Shown one piece after another: positions 26,720 to 34,678 of a stretch of 64,000 nt of DNA. This stretch comes from Mycolicibacterium psychrotolerans (GTDB taxonomy: Bacteria; Actinomycetota; Actinomycetes; Mycobacteriales; Mycobacteriaceae): the NCBI RefSeq assembly GCF_010729305.1, contig NZ_AP022574.1, positions 1,798,001 to 1,862,000 on the forward strand, written 5' to 3'. Each line of letters opens with the position of its first letter. Positions within the stretch are counted from its first letter, which is position 1. Made by a program: the position numbers and the translations under genes. The notes beneath the pieces were generated by a model. It was not told the DNA's origin, did not search any database, and saw only the letters and a program-made list of their open reading frames with translations.

Positions 26720-26735
26720 CTTAACGGTCGGTAAG
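26720..26735. promoter_or_regulatory. TetR operator copy 1 of the monooxygenase/TetR divergon
   Basis: CTTAACGGTCGGTAAG, an imperfect palindrome with CTTA/TAAG ends. Its reverse complement equals copy 2 at 15 of 16 positions. It lies 17 bp before the monooxygenase ATG. Confidence 0.75.
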
Positions 26736-26749
26736 TGTACGTCGGCGAG

Positions 26750-26765
26750 CTTACCGTCCGTTAAG
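26750..26765. promoter_or_regulatory. TetR operator copy 2 of the monooxygenase/TetR divergon
   Basis: CTTACCGTCCGTTAAG, spaced 30 bp (about three helical turns) from copy 1 and 17 bp before the TetR start. The same-face spacing suggests two dimers bound together, repressing both directions. Confidence 0.75.
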
Positions 26766-26782
26766 TCAGTTAGGGTGGGTAC

Positions 26783-27328
26783 GTGACACGGCCGACGTCG
26801 GACACTCGCCATCGCATCCAGGAGGTGGCCCGGGGGCTGTTCGCCCAGAAGGGCGTGCAGCGCACCAGCCTGCAGGACATCGCCGACCACCTGGAGATCA
26901 GCAAGCCTGCGCTGTACTACCACTTTCGGTCACGCGACGACCTGGTGAGGAGCATCCTGCAACCCCTGGTCGACGAAGGACAGGAGTTCGTGTCCGCCCA
27001 CGAGCGACGCCGGGGCAGATCCCGTGCGACACCTCGGGAACTGCTCGAAGGATATTTCGACTTCCACTATCGGCACAGGGCCGATCTCGTCCTGATCGTC
27101 TCTGAGCTGACCACTCTGGCCGACCTCGGCCTGATCGACGCGATGTTGGCATGGCGTGAGCGGCTGGCCCGGTTGGTGTTCGGCAGTCGGCCCACCCTGG
27201 CGCAGTCCACCCGAGCCGTGATCGCCTTCGGCGGACTTCAGGACTGCTGTCTGCAGTTCCCCGATGCGCCGTACGAGGAGCTCAAGCAAGCCACCGTTGC
27301 CGGGGGAATGGCCGCCCTCGGCCTTTAG
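26783..27328 (+). CDS. TetR family regulator of the monooxygenase
   Basis: 181 residues from GTG 26783. HTH: RTSLQDIADHLEISKPALYY then HFRSRDDLVRSILQPL, a textbook TetR DNA-binding domain. The start lies 17 bp after the second operator, so autoregulation is expected. The C-terminal domain resembles the TetR_C group found with mycobacterial oxidoreductases. The 3' end overlaps the convergent broken PPOX gene by 4 bp. Confidence 0.9.
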   Translation: MTRPTSDTRHRIQEVARGLFAQKGVQRTSLQDIADHLEISKPALYYHFRSRDDLVRSILQPLVDEGQEFVSAHERRRGRSRATPRELLEGYFDFHYRHRADLVLIVSELTTLADLGLIDAMLAWRERLARLVFGSRPTLAQSTRAVIAFGGLQDCCLQFPDAPYEELKQATVAGGMAALGL

Positions 27329-27750
27329 AACGAGCCCATGTCCGACGACAGCCAGTGCTGCGGCTGCATGAAGATCGCGACGTTCGCGCCGAGGTTCTCG
27401 CGGGCGAACTGAAGGTAGCGTTCGGCGCCGTCGCCGCTGAGGTAGCGGTGGGTCATCTCGACCAACTGCTCGTCGGTGCCGGGCTCGATCCGGCTCACCG
27501 CGCCGTCGACGGCGACGTAGCGGGTGGTGGGCTCGACCCGCTCGACCATCAGCGAGAAGAACCCCTGCTCCTCGATCTGCCGGGCCTTGCGGGAGTCGAC
27601 ACCGGTGAGCACCCACGGCTCGCCCCCGGGGTGGTACTGATATCAGACCGGTACGGTCAGCGGTCCCCGGCGCTCGCCGGCGGACACCGACAGTGCCGCG
27701 ATGTGGCGCTCGGCCAGGAATCGTTCGCGCTCGTCTTGTGATAGGGCCAT
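27325..27750 (-). pseudogene. PPOX-class (pyridoxamine 5'-phosphate oxidase fold) protein interrupted by one TGA
   Basis: Reading from ATG 27750, MALSQDERERFLAERHIAAL and SVSAGERRGPLTVPV lead into a TGA at codon 36 (27643-27645). The same frame then continues with YQYHPGGEPWVLTGVDSRKA and on to the TAA at 27325. Relatives carry Trp at that place (PVWY), so TGG to TGA is a single-base nonsense change; no frameshift is seen. The full product would be 141 residues, F420- or flavin-binding split-barrel. Downstream restart at GTG 27612 would give 95 residues without the first strands. Probably dead, unless the TGA is a sequencing error or is read through. Confidence 0.8.
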
Positions 27751-27947
27751 GACCTCAGGGTAGGCGCGGGGTGCGACGTTCCCGGGCTGCTGAGTCCTGA
27801 GGAGGCGTGACCCCGTGCGCGACGCCGTGGGCTGTGTGGACGCCCGTCACGACATCGCTCAGTACGCGAAAGATTCTGTGGTCGAACACCTTTCGGCGTG
27901 GTCGTTTGTAGAGCATGCTCCTATGCTGCCCGGCCGGCGTCCAACGC

Positions 27948-27971
27948 AACAGTGGCCCTGAGGCCACTGTT
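27948..27971. promoter_or_regulatory. 24-bp inverted repeat before the GlxA/AraC regulator
   Basis: Perfect 10-bp arms AACAGTGGCC / GGCCACTGTT with the 4-base centre CTGA, ending 15 bp before the ATG at 27987. It could be an operator or an RNA hairpin in the leader. The 236-bp gap 27751-27986 holds no other recognisable element; a 70-codon minus-strand frame there shows no family likeness. Confidence 0.5.
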
Positions 27972-27986
27972 CGTTAGGATAGTGCC

Positions 27987-28961
27987 ATGCACACCGTCAC
28001 GATCCTCGCCTATGACGGCATGACAGGTTTCGAGTCGGGATTGGCCGCGGAGATCTTCGGCATGACGGAGTTGTCCCCGCTGTTCTCCGCGGGCATCGCC
28101 CGCCCGTGGTACTCGGTGCGGTTGTGCTCGGAGAAGCCCGAGGTGCGATTGCTCGGTGGTGCCACGGTGCGCACCTCCTACGGGCTGGCAGAGCTTGCCG
28201 ACGCGGACACGGTGGTGATCCCGAGCGTGCGCGACATCGACGAGCCGACCTCGCCGGCGCTCATCGAGGCGATCCGCGCGGCGGATCGGCGGGGGGCCCG
28301 GCTGGTGTCGATCTGCTCCGGTGCCTTCGCGCTGGCCGCGGCAGGGGTGCTCGACGGTCACGCGGCCACCACGCACTGGATCTACGCCGACGCACTGCAG
28401 GAACGCTATCCGGGCATCGCGATCGACCGGGCGCCCCTTTACGTCGACAACGGGCGGGTGCTGACCAGTGCCGGTTGCGCCGCCGGTCTGGATCTGTGTC
28501 TGCACATCGTGCGATCCGATCACGGTGTCAGCGTCGCCAACGACGTGGCCCGGCGCCTGGTGATCGCCCCTCATCGCGCGGGCGGGCAAGCGCAGTACAT
28601 CGAGACGCCGGTGCCCGAAGCCACGGACGACGGCCGCATCGCTGCGGGCATGGCCTGGGCGCTGGAGCACCTCGATGCGCCGATCACCCTCGATGAACTG
28701 GCCGCGCAGTGTGCGATGTCGCGGCGCAGCTTCCTGCGCCAATTCGCCAAGGCCACCGGCACCACCCCGATCCGTTGGCTCATCGAGCAGCGCGTCCAGG
28801 CGAGCCTGCCGCTGCTCGAGGCGTCGTCCCTGTCGATCGAGCAGATCGGGGCCCGCGTCGGTTTCGAGTCACCGGTGACCTTCCGGTACCACTTCGTGCG
28901 CCAGATGCAGACCACTCCGAGTGACTACCGCTCCTGCTTCGCCGGCCGCCCGGCACAATGA
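27987..28961 (+). CDS. GlxA-type AraC family regulator with DJ-1/PfpI domain
   Basis: 324 residues. The N-terminal DJ-1/PfpI-like domain (about 1-190) carries VSICSGAFALAAAGVLDGHA (nucleophile-elbow Cys) and TSAGCAAGLDLCLHIV. The C-terminal AraC double HTH (about 215-315) has ITLDELAAQCAMSRRSFLRQ, FAKATGTTPIRWL, IEQIGARVGFESPVTFRYHF. Proteins of this layout sense small metabolites and activate neighbouring catabolic genes. It lies directly before an acyl-CoA synthetase and an F420 oxidoreductase on the same strand, its likely targets. Confidence 0.9.
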   Translation: MHTVTILAYDGMTGFESGLAAEIFGMTELSPLFSAGIARPWYSVRLCSEKPEVRLLGGATVRTSYGLAELADADTVVIPSVRDIDEPTSPALIEAIRAADRRGARLVSICSGAFALAAAGVLDGHAATTHWIYADALQERYPGIAIDRAPLYVDNGRVLTSAGCAAGLDLCLHIVRSDHGVSVANDVARRLVIAPHRAGGQAQYIETPVPEATDDGRIAAGMAWALEHLDAPITLDELAAQCAMSRRSFLRQFAKATGTTPIRWLIEQRVQASLPLLEASSLSIEQIGARVGFESPVTFRYHFVRQMQTTPSDYRSCFAGRPAQ

Positions 28962-28965
28962 TCGG

Positions 28966-30459
28966 GTGCGCGAAAGCTTCACCGAGAACTTCGCGGCAGC
29001 GTTGGCCGGCTACGGCGACCGCCCGTGTATCGAGTTCGACGGCCGTTGGTACTCGGGCACCGAGGTCAAAGCCTACGGTGCTGCGCTGACGGCCGCGTTT
29101 GATGACGCGGGGGTCGACCCGGCGGCGCCGGTAGGGCTGATCGTGCGTAATCGGTTGCCCCACGCTGCAACGATCATCGGCTGCCTCGCTGCCGCTCGAC
29201 CGCTGGCGATGATCTACTCGTTCCAATCGTCCGAGGCCATCGGCCGGGACATCGAGCAACTTCGGCTGTCCGCGATCGTCGCCGACCGTGAGGACTGGAC
29301 CGCCGATGTCGTCGCCGCTGCCCGTCGCGCGGGCAGTGCCGGTGTCGCGCTCTCGACAGCACCGCCCGCGGTCGCAGCCGTCGTCGGTCTGGACCGACGG
29401 GACACATTGCGTGAGCATGAGCGCGCCGGGGCCGGTGTCGCGCTGCAGATCCTCACCAGCGGCACGACCGGGCCCCCGAAACGCCAGGCGATCAACGTAT
29501 CCGCGCTGCAGCGCACTGTTTTCAGTGTCACGAGCGGCGAGTCAGCGCCCTACGACGACCCGCCGGAGCTCGCCTACTGGCAGTTCGGCGGTATCGGGGT
29601 CTGCCAACTGGTGGCCGGTGTGCACAACGGCCGGCGCATCGTCATGCTCGAACGGTTCAGTGTCGACGGCTTCGTCGACGCCATCAGGACGCACGGGATC
29701 ACCCGTTGCGGCGTACAGCCGGCGGTCATTCGGATGCTGCTCGATGCCGAAGTGCCGAAGCACGACCTCAGCTCGCTGGAGTATCTGATCAGCGCGTCGG
29801 GGCCGCTGGATCCCCAGACGCGCGACGAGTTCGAGCAGCGCTACGGAATTCCCGTCAGATTGGCTTACGGGGCAACCGAATTCGCCGGATCGCTGTGCGC
29901 ATGGACGCCCGAGACGGTGCGCGAATTCGGCGCCTCCAAGCGCCAGAGTGTGGGACGTGCTCTTCCCGACACCGAGTTGCGCATCGTCGATCCCGGCACG
30001 GGTGCCGAGATCCCGGTCGGGGAGCAGGGACTGCTCGAAGCCAAGGTCCGTCCGTTGGGCCCGGACTGGATCCAGACCACGGACGTCGCCAGCATCGACG
30101 CAGATGGATTCGTGACGCTGCACGGGAGGGCGGACGGCGCCATCAACCGCGGCGGATTCAAGGTGCTCCCCGAGACCGTGCGCCGCGTGTTGATCATGCA
30201 TCCCGGTGTCCGCGACGCGTGCGTTGTCGGCGTGCCCCACCCGCGGCTCGGGCAGGTGCCTTTCGCGGCCGTCGAATCCGAGCCGCGCAAGCCGCGACCG
30301 GCCGAGCGCGATCTCGATGATCTTGTCCGGCAACATCTTCCCGTTTACGCACTGCCGGTGGCGATCGTCGTCGTCGACGAGTTGCCGCGCACCCCCGCGC
30401 TCAAGGTCAGCCTCCCCGCCGTCGCGGCCCTCTACAGGGGCGGTGATCCACGGGCATAG
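28966..30459 (+). CDS. AMP-dependent synthetase/ligase (acyl-CoA synthetase)
   Basis: 497 residues from GTG 28966 (VRESFTENFAAALAGYGDRP), 4 nt after the regulator stop; GTG 28921, overlapping it, is the alternative. ANL motifs: P-loop LTSGTTGPPKR, adenylate motif RLAYGATEFAGSLC, hinge TLHGRADGAINRGGFKV, and the C-terminal Lys in RTPALKVSLPAV. Activates a carboxylic acid to acyl-AMP and acyl-CoA; the acid is unknown. Its place between a GlxA regulator and an F420 enzyme suggests an inducible degradation route. Confidence 0.88.
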   Translation: MRESFTENFAAALAGYGDRPCIEFDGRWYSGTEVKAYGAALTAAFDDAGVDPAAPVGLIVRNRLPHAATIIGCLAAARPLAMIYSFQSSEAIGRDIEQLRLSAIVADREDWTADVVAAARRAGSAGVALSTAPPAVAAVVGLDRRDTLREHERAGAGVALQILTSGTTGPPKRQAINVSALQRTVFSVTSGESAPYDDPPELAYWQFGGIGVCQLVAGVHNGRRIVMLERFSVDGFVDAIRTHGITRCGVQPAVIRMLLDAEVPKHDLSSLEYLISASGPLDPQTRDEFEQRYGIPVRLAYGATEFAGSLCAWTPETVREFGASKRQSVGRALPDTELRIVDPGTGAEIPVGEQGLLEAKVRPLGPDWIQTTDVASIDADGFVTLHGRADGAINRGGFKVLPETVRRVLIMHPGVRDACVVGVPHPRLGQVPFAAVESEPRKPRPAERDLDDLVRQHLPVYALPVAIVVVDELPRTPALKVSLPAVAALYRGGDPRA

Positions 30460-30469
30460 AGTCGATGTC

Positions 30470-31462
30470 ATGCGCTTCGGACTGTTCATCCCGCAAGGCT
30501 GGCGACTCGATCTGGTCGGAATCGACCCCGGTGAGCAGTGGGGGGTGATGCGCGACCTCGCGTCCTACGTCGACGACGGTGGAATCTGGGACTCCCTGTG
30601 GGTGTACGACCACTTCCACACCGTTCCCATGCCGACCAAGGAGGCAACACACGAAGCGTGGTCGCTGATGGCCGCCTACGCCGCGAGTACGTCCCGAATC
30701 AAGCTGGGGCAGATGTGCACCGCGATGAGTTACCGCAACCCGGTGTACTTGGCCAAGGTCGCCGCGACGTGTGACCTCATCTCCGGTGGCCGGATTCAGA
30801 TGGGCATCGGCGGCGGCTGGTACGAACACGAATGGCGGGCATACGGTTACGGGTTTCCCTCGGCCGGCGTTCGGCTGGCCCGCCTCGACGAGGGCGTGCA
30901 GATCATGGGGGACGCGTGGCGCGAGGGTGTCGTCAATTTCGAGGGCAAGCACTATCAGGTGGACGGGGCCATCGTCGAGCCCAGACCGCTGCAGAAGAGT
31001 GGCATCCCGCTGTGGGTTGCGGGCGGCGGTGAGAAAGTCACCCTGCGCATCGCGGCGAAGTATGCGCAGTACACCAATTTCACGTCGGAGCCGGAGGGCT
31101 TCGCGCACAAATCGCAGGTACTCGCCGCGCATTGCCGTGACGTCGGCACCGATTTCGGCGCCATCGTCCGCTCGGCCAACATCAACGCGGTCGTCGGCTC
31201 GACCGAGGCGGAGGTCCAGGACCGTCTGAACGGAGTGCGATCGCGAATCGGCGCGTTGACGGGCGATGCGGCCGCCGACGCGATGCTGAACTCGATGAGC
31301 ACTCCAGCGGCCGGCAGCGGTACTCCTGAGCAAATCGTCGAAGCGTTGCAGAAGCTGCGCGACCTCGGCTGCGACTACGTCATCTGCTACTTCCCGGAGG
31401 CCGCGTACGACCGCTCGGGACTCGAGCTGTTCGAGAAGGAGATCATCCCGGCACTGAGCTGA
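30470..31462 (+). CDS. LLM class F420-dependent oxidoreductase
   Basis: 330 residues from ATG 30470 (MRFGLFIPQGWRLDLVGIDP). Luciferase-like barrel: SLWVYDHFHTVPMP, RIKLGQMCTAMSYRNPVYLA, MGIGGGWYEHEWRAYGYGFP, PLWVAGGGEKVTLRIAAKYA. The WYEHEW pattern is common in the mycobacterial F420 group. It follows the synthetase by 10 nt and is probably its operon partner. The substrate is unknown. A two-part hairpin lies 20 bp after its stop. Confidence 0.9.
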   Translation: MRFGLFIPQGWRLDLVGIDPGEQWGVMRDLASYVDDGGIWDSLWVYDHFHTVPMPTKEATHEAWSLMAAYAASTSRIKLGQMCTAMSYRNPVYLAKVAATCDLISGGRIQMGIGGGWYEHEWRAYGYGFPSAGVRLARLDEGVQIMGDAWREGVVNFEGKHYQVDGAIVEPRPLQKSGIPLWVAGGGEKVTLRIAAKYAQYTNFTSEPEGFAHKSQVLAAHCRDVGTDFGAIVRSANINAVVGSTEAEVQDRLNGVRSRIGALTGDAAADAMLNSMSTPAAGSGTPEQIVEALQKLRDLGCDYVICYFPEAAYDRSGLELFEKEIIPALS

Positions 31463-31482
31463 CGTCCTGGCGGTCGCGATGT

Positions 31483-31519
31483 GCCGCGAACAGGTCGTCG
31501 GCGACGAGATGTTCGCGGC
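31483..31519. terminator. bidirectional hairpin terminator between the F420 gene and the proline-rich gene
   Basis: The outer 10-bp perfect stem GCCGCGAACA / TGTTCGCGGC, a 2x2 internal loop, then the inner stem TCGTC / GACGA with a 3-nt loop. It fills most of the 70-bp gap between convergent genes. Confidence 0.65.
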
Positions 31520-31532
31520 GCTCGCGTCAGCG

Positions 31533-32180
31533 CTACTGCGTCGGGAACAGCGGTGGCGGCGGCGGCGACACCACGGGCACGTATGGCTTCGGCGCATTGG
31601 GGTCCGGCGGCGGCGGTGGTGGCGGCACACCCCACTCGTATCCGGGCGGCATCGGCCCGTTGACGGGGTAGTAGCCGGGCGGCAGTGCCGGGGCGGCGCC
31701 GCCTCCCGCGGTCGGCGCCGTGGCCGTCTCCGAACCCGGGGCGTTGAGAGACGTGAAACCGGGCGGCAGGGCGGGCGCCGGGCCTGCGCCCGGGGGCGGA
31801 GAGCCCGCCGGCGGCATGTTCGGCATGTCGGCGGTCCCGAGGAAGTTGTACGGATCCTTTGCCTGGTGCCAGGCGTCGCGCAGGAAGCCGAGCGGACCGT
31901 CACCCGACCCGTACTGCGCGTTCGGGATCTCGGGCACGGTCGGCGGGCCGATCGGTACGGGCGCGGGCGCGGGTGCGGCAAGTGCCGGATCGACTGGCAC
32001 GACCACCGGCTGGCCCGGCGCCGGGGGCGCCCCGTCGGGGCCGGGAACGGGCGTCGGGATCGGCTGGGCACCGGCCAGGGGAGCCGACACGAGGGCGCCG
32101 AAAGTCAACGCGGCGGCCACGCCGGCGGCGCGCAGAGAGCTCATGGCGCGTACGCGCTGGTCTCGTCCATCACTGGTCAT
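31533..32180 (-). CDS. exported proline-rich protein
   Basis: 215 residues from ATG 32180 (MTSDGRDQRVRAMSSLRAAG), with AAGGAAG ahead as a ribosome site; an internal ATG at 32144 is possible. The signal peptide VAAALTFGALVSAPLAGAQP ends after AGA. The mature protein is very Pro/Ala/Gly-rich, with one less biased patch (YGSGDGPLGFLRDAWHQAKD, PYNFLGTADMPNMPP) and proline runs such as PPPPPPPDPNAPKPY. Probably cell-wall associated or secreted. No enzymatic domain is seen. Confidence 0.82.
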   Translation of the reverse strand: MTSDGRDQRVRAMSSLRAAGVAAALTFGALVSAPLAGAQPIPTPVPGPDGAPPAPGQPVVVPVDPALAAPAPAPVPIGPPTVPEIPNAQYGSGDGPLGFLRDAWHQAKDPYNFLGTADMPNMPPAGSPPPGAGPAPALPPGFTSLNAPGSETATAPTAGGGAAPALPPGYYPVNGPMPPGYEWGVPPPPPPPDPNAPKPYVPVVSPPPPPLFPTQ

Positions 32181-32257
32181 GTCTTCCTTCGGCGTGCTGT
32201 GAGGTCGTCCCGACTCGAGAAATGAGGCTAGCCGGTCCGCGAACGCGGCGCGCACTC

Positions 32258-32617
32258 TCAGCTCGATTGGGCACGGTGGGACAGCACGTTGACGACGTTG
32301 CCGGCGGCATCGGCGAAGAAGAAGCGACGCACCCCCCACTCCTCGTCGCAGAGCGGGTGGACGATGCGCAACCCGGCGGCCACTGCGCTGCGGTATGCGG
32401 CGTCGACGTCGTCGACCTCGATCGACACCGTCGGATCGACCGCCGCCGTCGCGTCGCGGGTGAGCAGACTGAGCTGATGGCGATGGTCGGGATCGGCGAG
32501 CGTGACGATCCAGCCATGGTCCATGACCACGCCGAGTCCGAGCACAGCCCGGTACTGGTCGACGGCGGTGGGCAGGTCGGTGACCGAGACGACGGGTACC
32601 ACGCGTCCGACCGTCAT
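32258..32617 (-). CDS. VOC (glyoxalase/bleomycin-resistance fold) protein
   Basis: 119 residues: VGRVVPVVSVTDLPTAVDQY, HQLSLLTRDATAAVDPTVSI, EVDDVDAAYRSAVAAGLRIV, RFFFADAAGNVVNVLSH. These form the paired beta-alpha-beta-beta-beta modules of the vicinal-oxygen-chelate fold. The role is unknown. Its ATG overlaps the XPB stop in an ATGA, so translation is coupled to the helicase. Confidence 0.85.
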   Translation of the reverse strand: MTVGRVVPVVSVTDLPTAVDQYRAVLGLGVVMDHGWIVTLADPDHRHQLSLLTRDATAAVDPTVSIEVDDVDAAYRSAVAAGLRIVHPLCDEEWGVRRFFFADAAGNVVNVLSHRAQSS

Positions 32618-34263
32618 ATGGCCGGCCCGAGCAGGTCGTCGGCGTCCTTGATGACGTATCCGTAGCCCTGCTCGGCGAGGAACCGTTGGCGGTGCGCGGC
32701 GTACTCGGCGTCGAGGCTGTCCCGTGACACGACGGAGTAGAACACCGCGCCGCCCCCGTCGGCCTTGGGTCGCAACAGCCGCCCCAACCGCTGCGCCTCC
32801 TCCTGGCGTGACCCGAACGTTCCTGAAACCTGAACGGCCACACTGGCTTCGGGAAGGTCGATGGAGAAGTTCGCCACCTTCGACACCACCAGCGTGCGGA
32901 TCTCGCCACGCCGGAAGGCGTCGAACAGCGTCTCGCGCTCGGCCGTCTTCGTCGATCCCTGGATCACCGGCGCGTCCAACTCGGCGCCCAACTCGTCCAA
33001 TTGGTCCAGGTAGGCGCCGATCACCAGCGTCGGCTCGTCCGGGTGGCGGTTGAGGATCGACTTCACCACGGCGATCTTCGTGTGCGCGGTTGCGCAGAGC
33101 TTGTACCGCTCATCGGGTTCGGCGGTCGCATACGTCATGCGCTCGTTGTCGGTCATGGTGACGCGGACCTCGATGCACTCGGCTGGCGCGATCCAGCCCT
33201 GCGCCTCGATGTCCTTCCATGGGGCGTCATAGCGTTTGGGCCCGATCAACGAGAACACGTCGCCTTCGCGCCCGTCCTCGCGGATCAATGTCGCCGTCAG
33301 CCCCAGCCGCCGCCGGGACTGCAGGTCGGCCGTCATCCGGAACACCGGTGCGGGCAACAGGTGCACCTCGTCGTACACGATCAGCCCCCAGTCCCGGCTG
33401 TCGAACAACTCGAGGTGTTTGTACTCGCCCTTGGTCCGGCGCGTGATCACCTGATACGTGGCGATCGTGACCGGCCGGATCTCCTTCTTCTCGCCGGAGT
33501 ACTCGCCGATCTCCTCCTCCGTCAACGAAGTCCGGGCGATCAGTTCGCGCTTCCACTGCCGTCCCGCCACCGTGTTGGTCACCAGGATCAGAGTCGTGGC
33601 GCCGGCTTTCGCCATCGCGGCGGCACCAACCAGCGTCTTGCCCGCTCCGCACGGCAGCACCACCACGCCCGAGCCGCCGTCCCAGAAGGAGTCGGCGGCC
33701 ATCTGCTGATAGTCGCGGAGGTGCCAGCCGTTCTCATCGAGCGAGATGGGGTGCGCCTCACCGTCGACGTAACCGGCGAGATCCTCGGCGGGCCAGCCGA
33801 TCTTCAGCAGCATCTGCTTGACGCGGCCGCGTTCACTGTTGTGGACGATGACCGTGTCGTCATCGAGGCGGGCGCCCAACATCGGAGCGATCTTCTTGTT
33901 GCGCAGTACCTCCTCGAGCACCGCGCGATCGAAGCTGACCAAGGTCAGGCCGTGCGCCGGATGCTTCACCAGCTGCAGACGGCCGTAGCGCGCCATGGTG
34001 TCGACGATGTCGACGAGCAGCGGCTGCGGTACCGCGTACCGCGAGAACGACACCAATGCGTCGACGACCTGTTCGGCGTCGTGGCCGGCGGCTCGCGCGT
34101 TCCAGAGCGCCAGCGGAGTGATGCGGTAGGTGTGCACGTGCTCGGGCGCGCGCTCGAGCTCGGCGAAGGGGGCGATCGCGGCGCGGGCGGCACCCGCCTG
34201 CTCGTGGTCGACCTCGAGCAGCACGGTCTTGTCCGACTGGACGATCAGTGGGCCGTCGGTCAT
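32614..34263 (-). CDS. XPB/Rad25-type DNA helicase (superfamily 2)
   Basis: 549 residues from ATG 34263 (MTDGPLIVQSDKTVLLEVDH); the frame is open upstream but this matches Rv0861c. N-terminal XPB damage-recognition part, then helicase motifs: Walker A VVLPCGAGKTLVGAAAMAKA, motif Ia LILVTNTVAGRQWK, DEVH box in LIVYDEVHLLPAPVF, motif III RLGLTATLIREDGREGD, motif VI RQEEAQRLGRLLRPK. A 3'-5' ATP-dependent helicase implicated in DNA repair in mycobacteria. Upstream on the same strand, past an inserted gene, lies the XPB-associated protein at 37875. Confidence 0.93.
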   Translation of the reverse strand: MTDGPLIVQSDKTVLLEVDHEQAGAARAAIAPFAELERAPEHVHTYRITPLALWNARAAGHDAEQVVDALVSFSRYAVPQPLLVDIVDTMARYGRLQLVKHPAHGLTLVSFDRAVLEEVLRNKKIAPMLGARLDDDTVIVHNSERGRVKQMLLKIGWPAEDLAGYVDGEAHPISLDENGWHLRDYQQMAADSFWDGGSGVVVLPCGAGKTLVGAAAMAKAGATTLILVTNTVAGRQWKRELIARTSLTEEEIGEYSGEKKEIRPVTIATYQVITRRTKGEYKHLELFDSRDWGLIVYDEVHLLPAPVFRMTADLQSRRRLGLTATLIREDGREGDVFSLIGPKRYDAPWKDIEAQGWIAPAECIEVRVTMTDNERMTYATAEPDERYKLCATAHTKIAVVKSILNRHPDEPTLVIGAYLDQLDELGAELDAPVIQGSTKTAERETLFDAFRRGEIRTLVVSKVANFSIDLPEASVAVQVSGTFGSRQEEAQRLGRLLRPKADGGGAVFYSVVSRDSLDAEYAAHRQRFLAEQGYGYVIKDADDLLGPAI

Positions 34264-34678
34264 TCCGGGCCTCGGTGGGAAGTCATCCTGCCCATTATCC
34301 GGGTTGCCGTGACGATCTCGGATAGCGGCGCCGACTAGCAAACTTCCGTGCCTACTGTCAACAGTCTGTTCATCGGGATGACGACGTGGTAAGTGGGGTT
34401 GCGCGCAGCTACCTGGCGTGACGTGCGAGGTGGTTGCCGACCGAATTGACCTTGATGCACAAACATTGCTGCAGAACAGTCCGACGAATAATAGGTCATG
34501 CAGGACGTTGCTGAATGTGCATCCTGAGAACAAGTCCTCAGAAACCGTAGTCATACGCGTCAATTTGCCCTAAGGTCATTTCCGCGGGGTGTCGCCAGAC
34601 CATGGTCAACGCACGCCCAGCTATCAGTCGCGGGGGCGAACAGGCACGGGGGTCTGGGCGATGACGGAGGCCGGGCGC
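34264..34678. other. 415-bp intergenic region between XPB and the surface-protein gene
   Basis: Holds the divergent promoters of XPB and the 34679 gene. It is AT-richer than the genes around it. Short inverted repeats are visible (ACTGT-CA-ACAGT near 34358-34369; CTGAG-N8-CTCAG near 34527-34544). ATTGCT and ATAATA with a 17-bp spacer near 34464-34492 could be a weak promoter towards the surface gene. A GGAGG ribosome site (34666-34670) stands 8 nt before ATG 34679. No small gene is convincing here. Confidence 0.5.

Noticed and set aside
27640..27650. Selenocysteine at the TGA of the PPOX gene
   Set aside because: The conserved residue is Trp, no selenocysteine insertion hairpin is apparent, and this enzyme family is not a selenoprotein family.
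27755..27967. 70-codon minus-strand frame between the PPOX gene and the GlxA regulator
   Set aside because: No recognisable domain, overlaps the 24-bp inverted repeat and the leader of the regulator gene.
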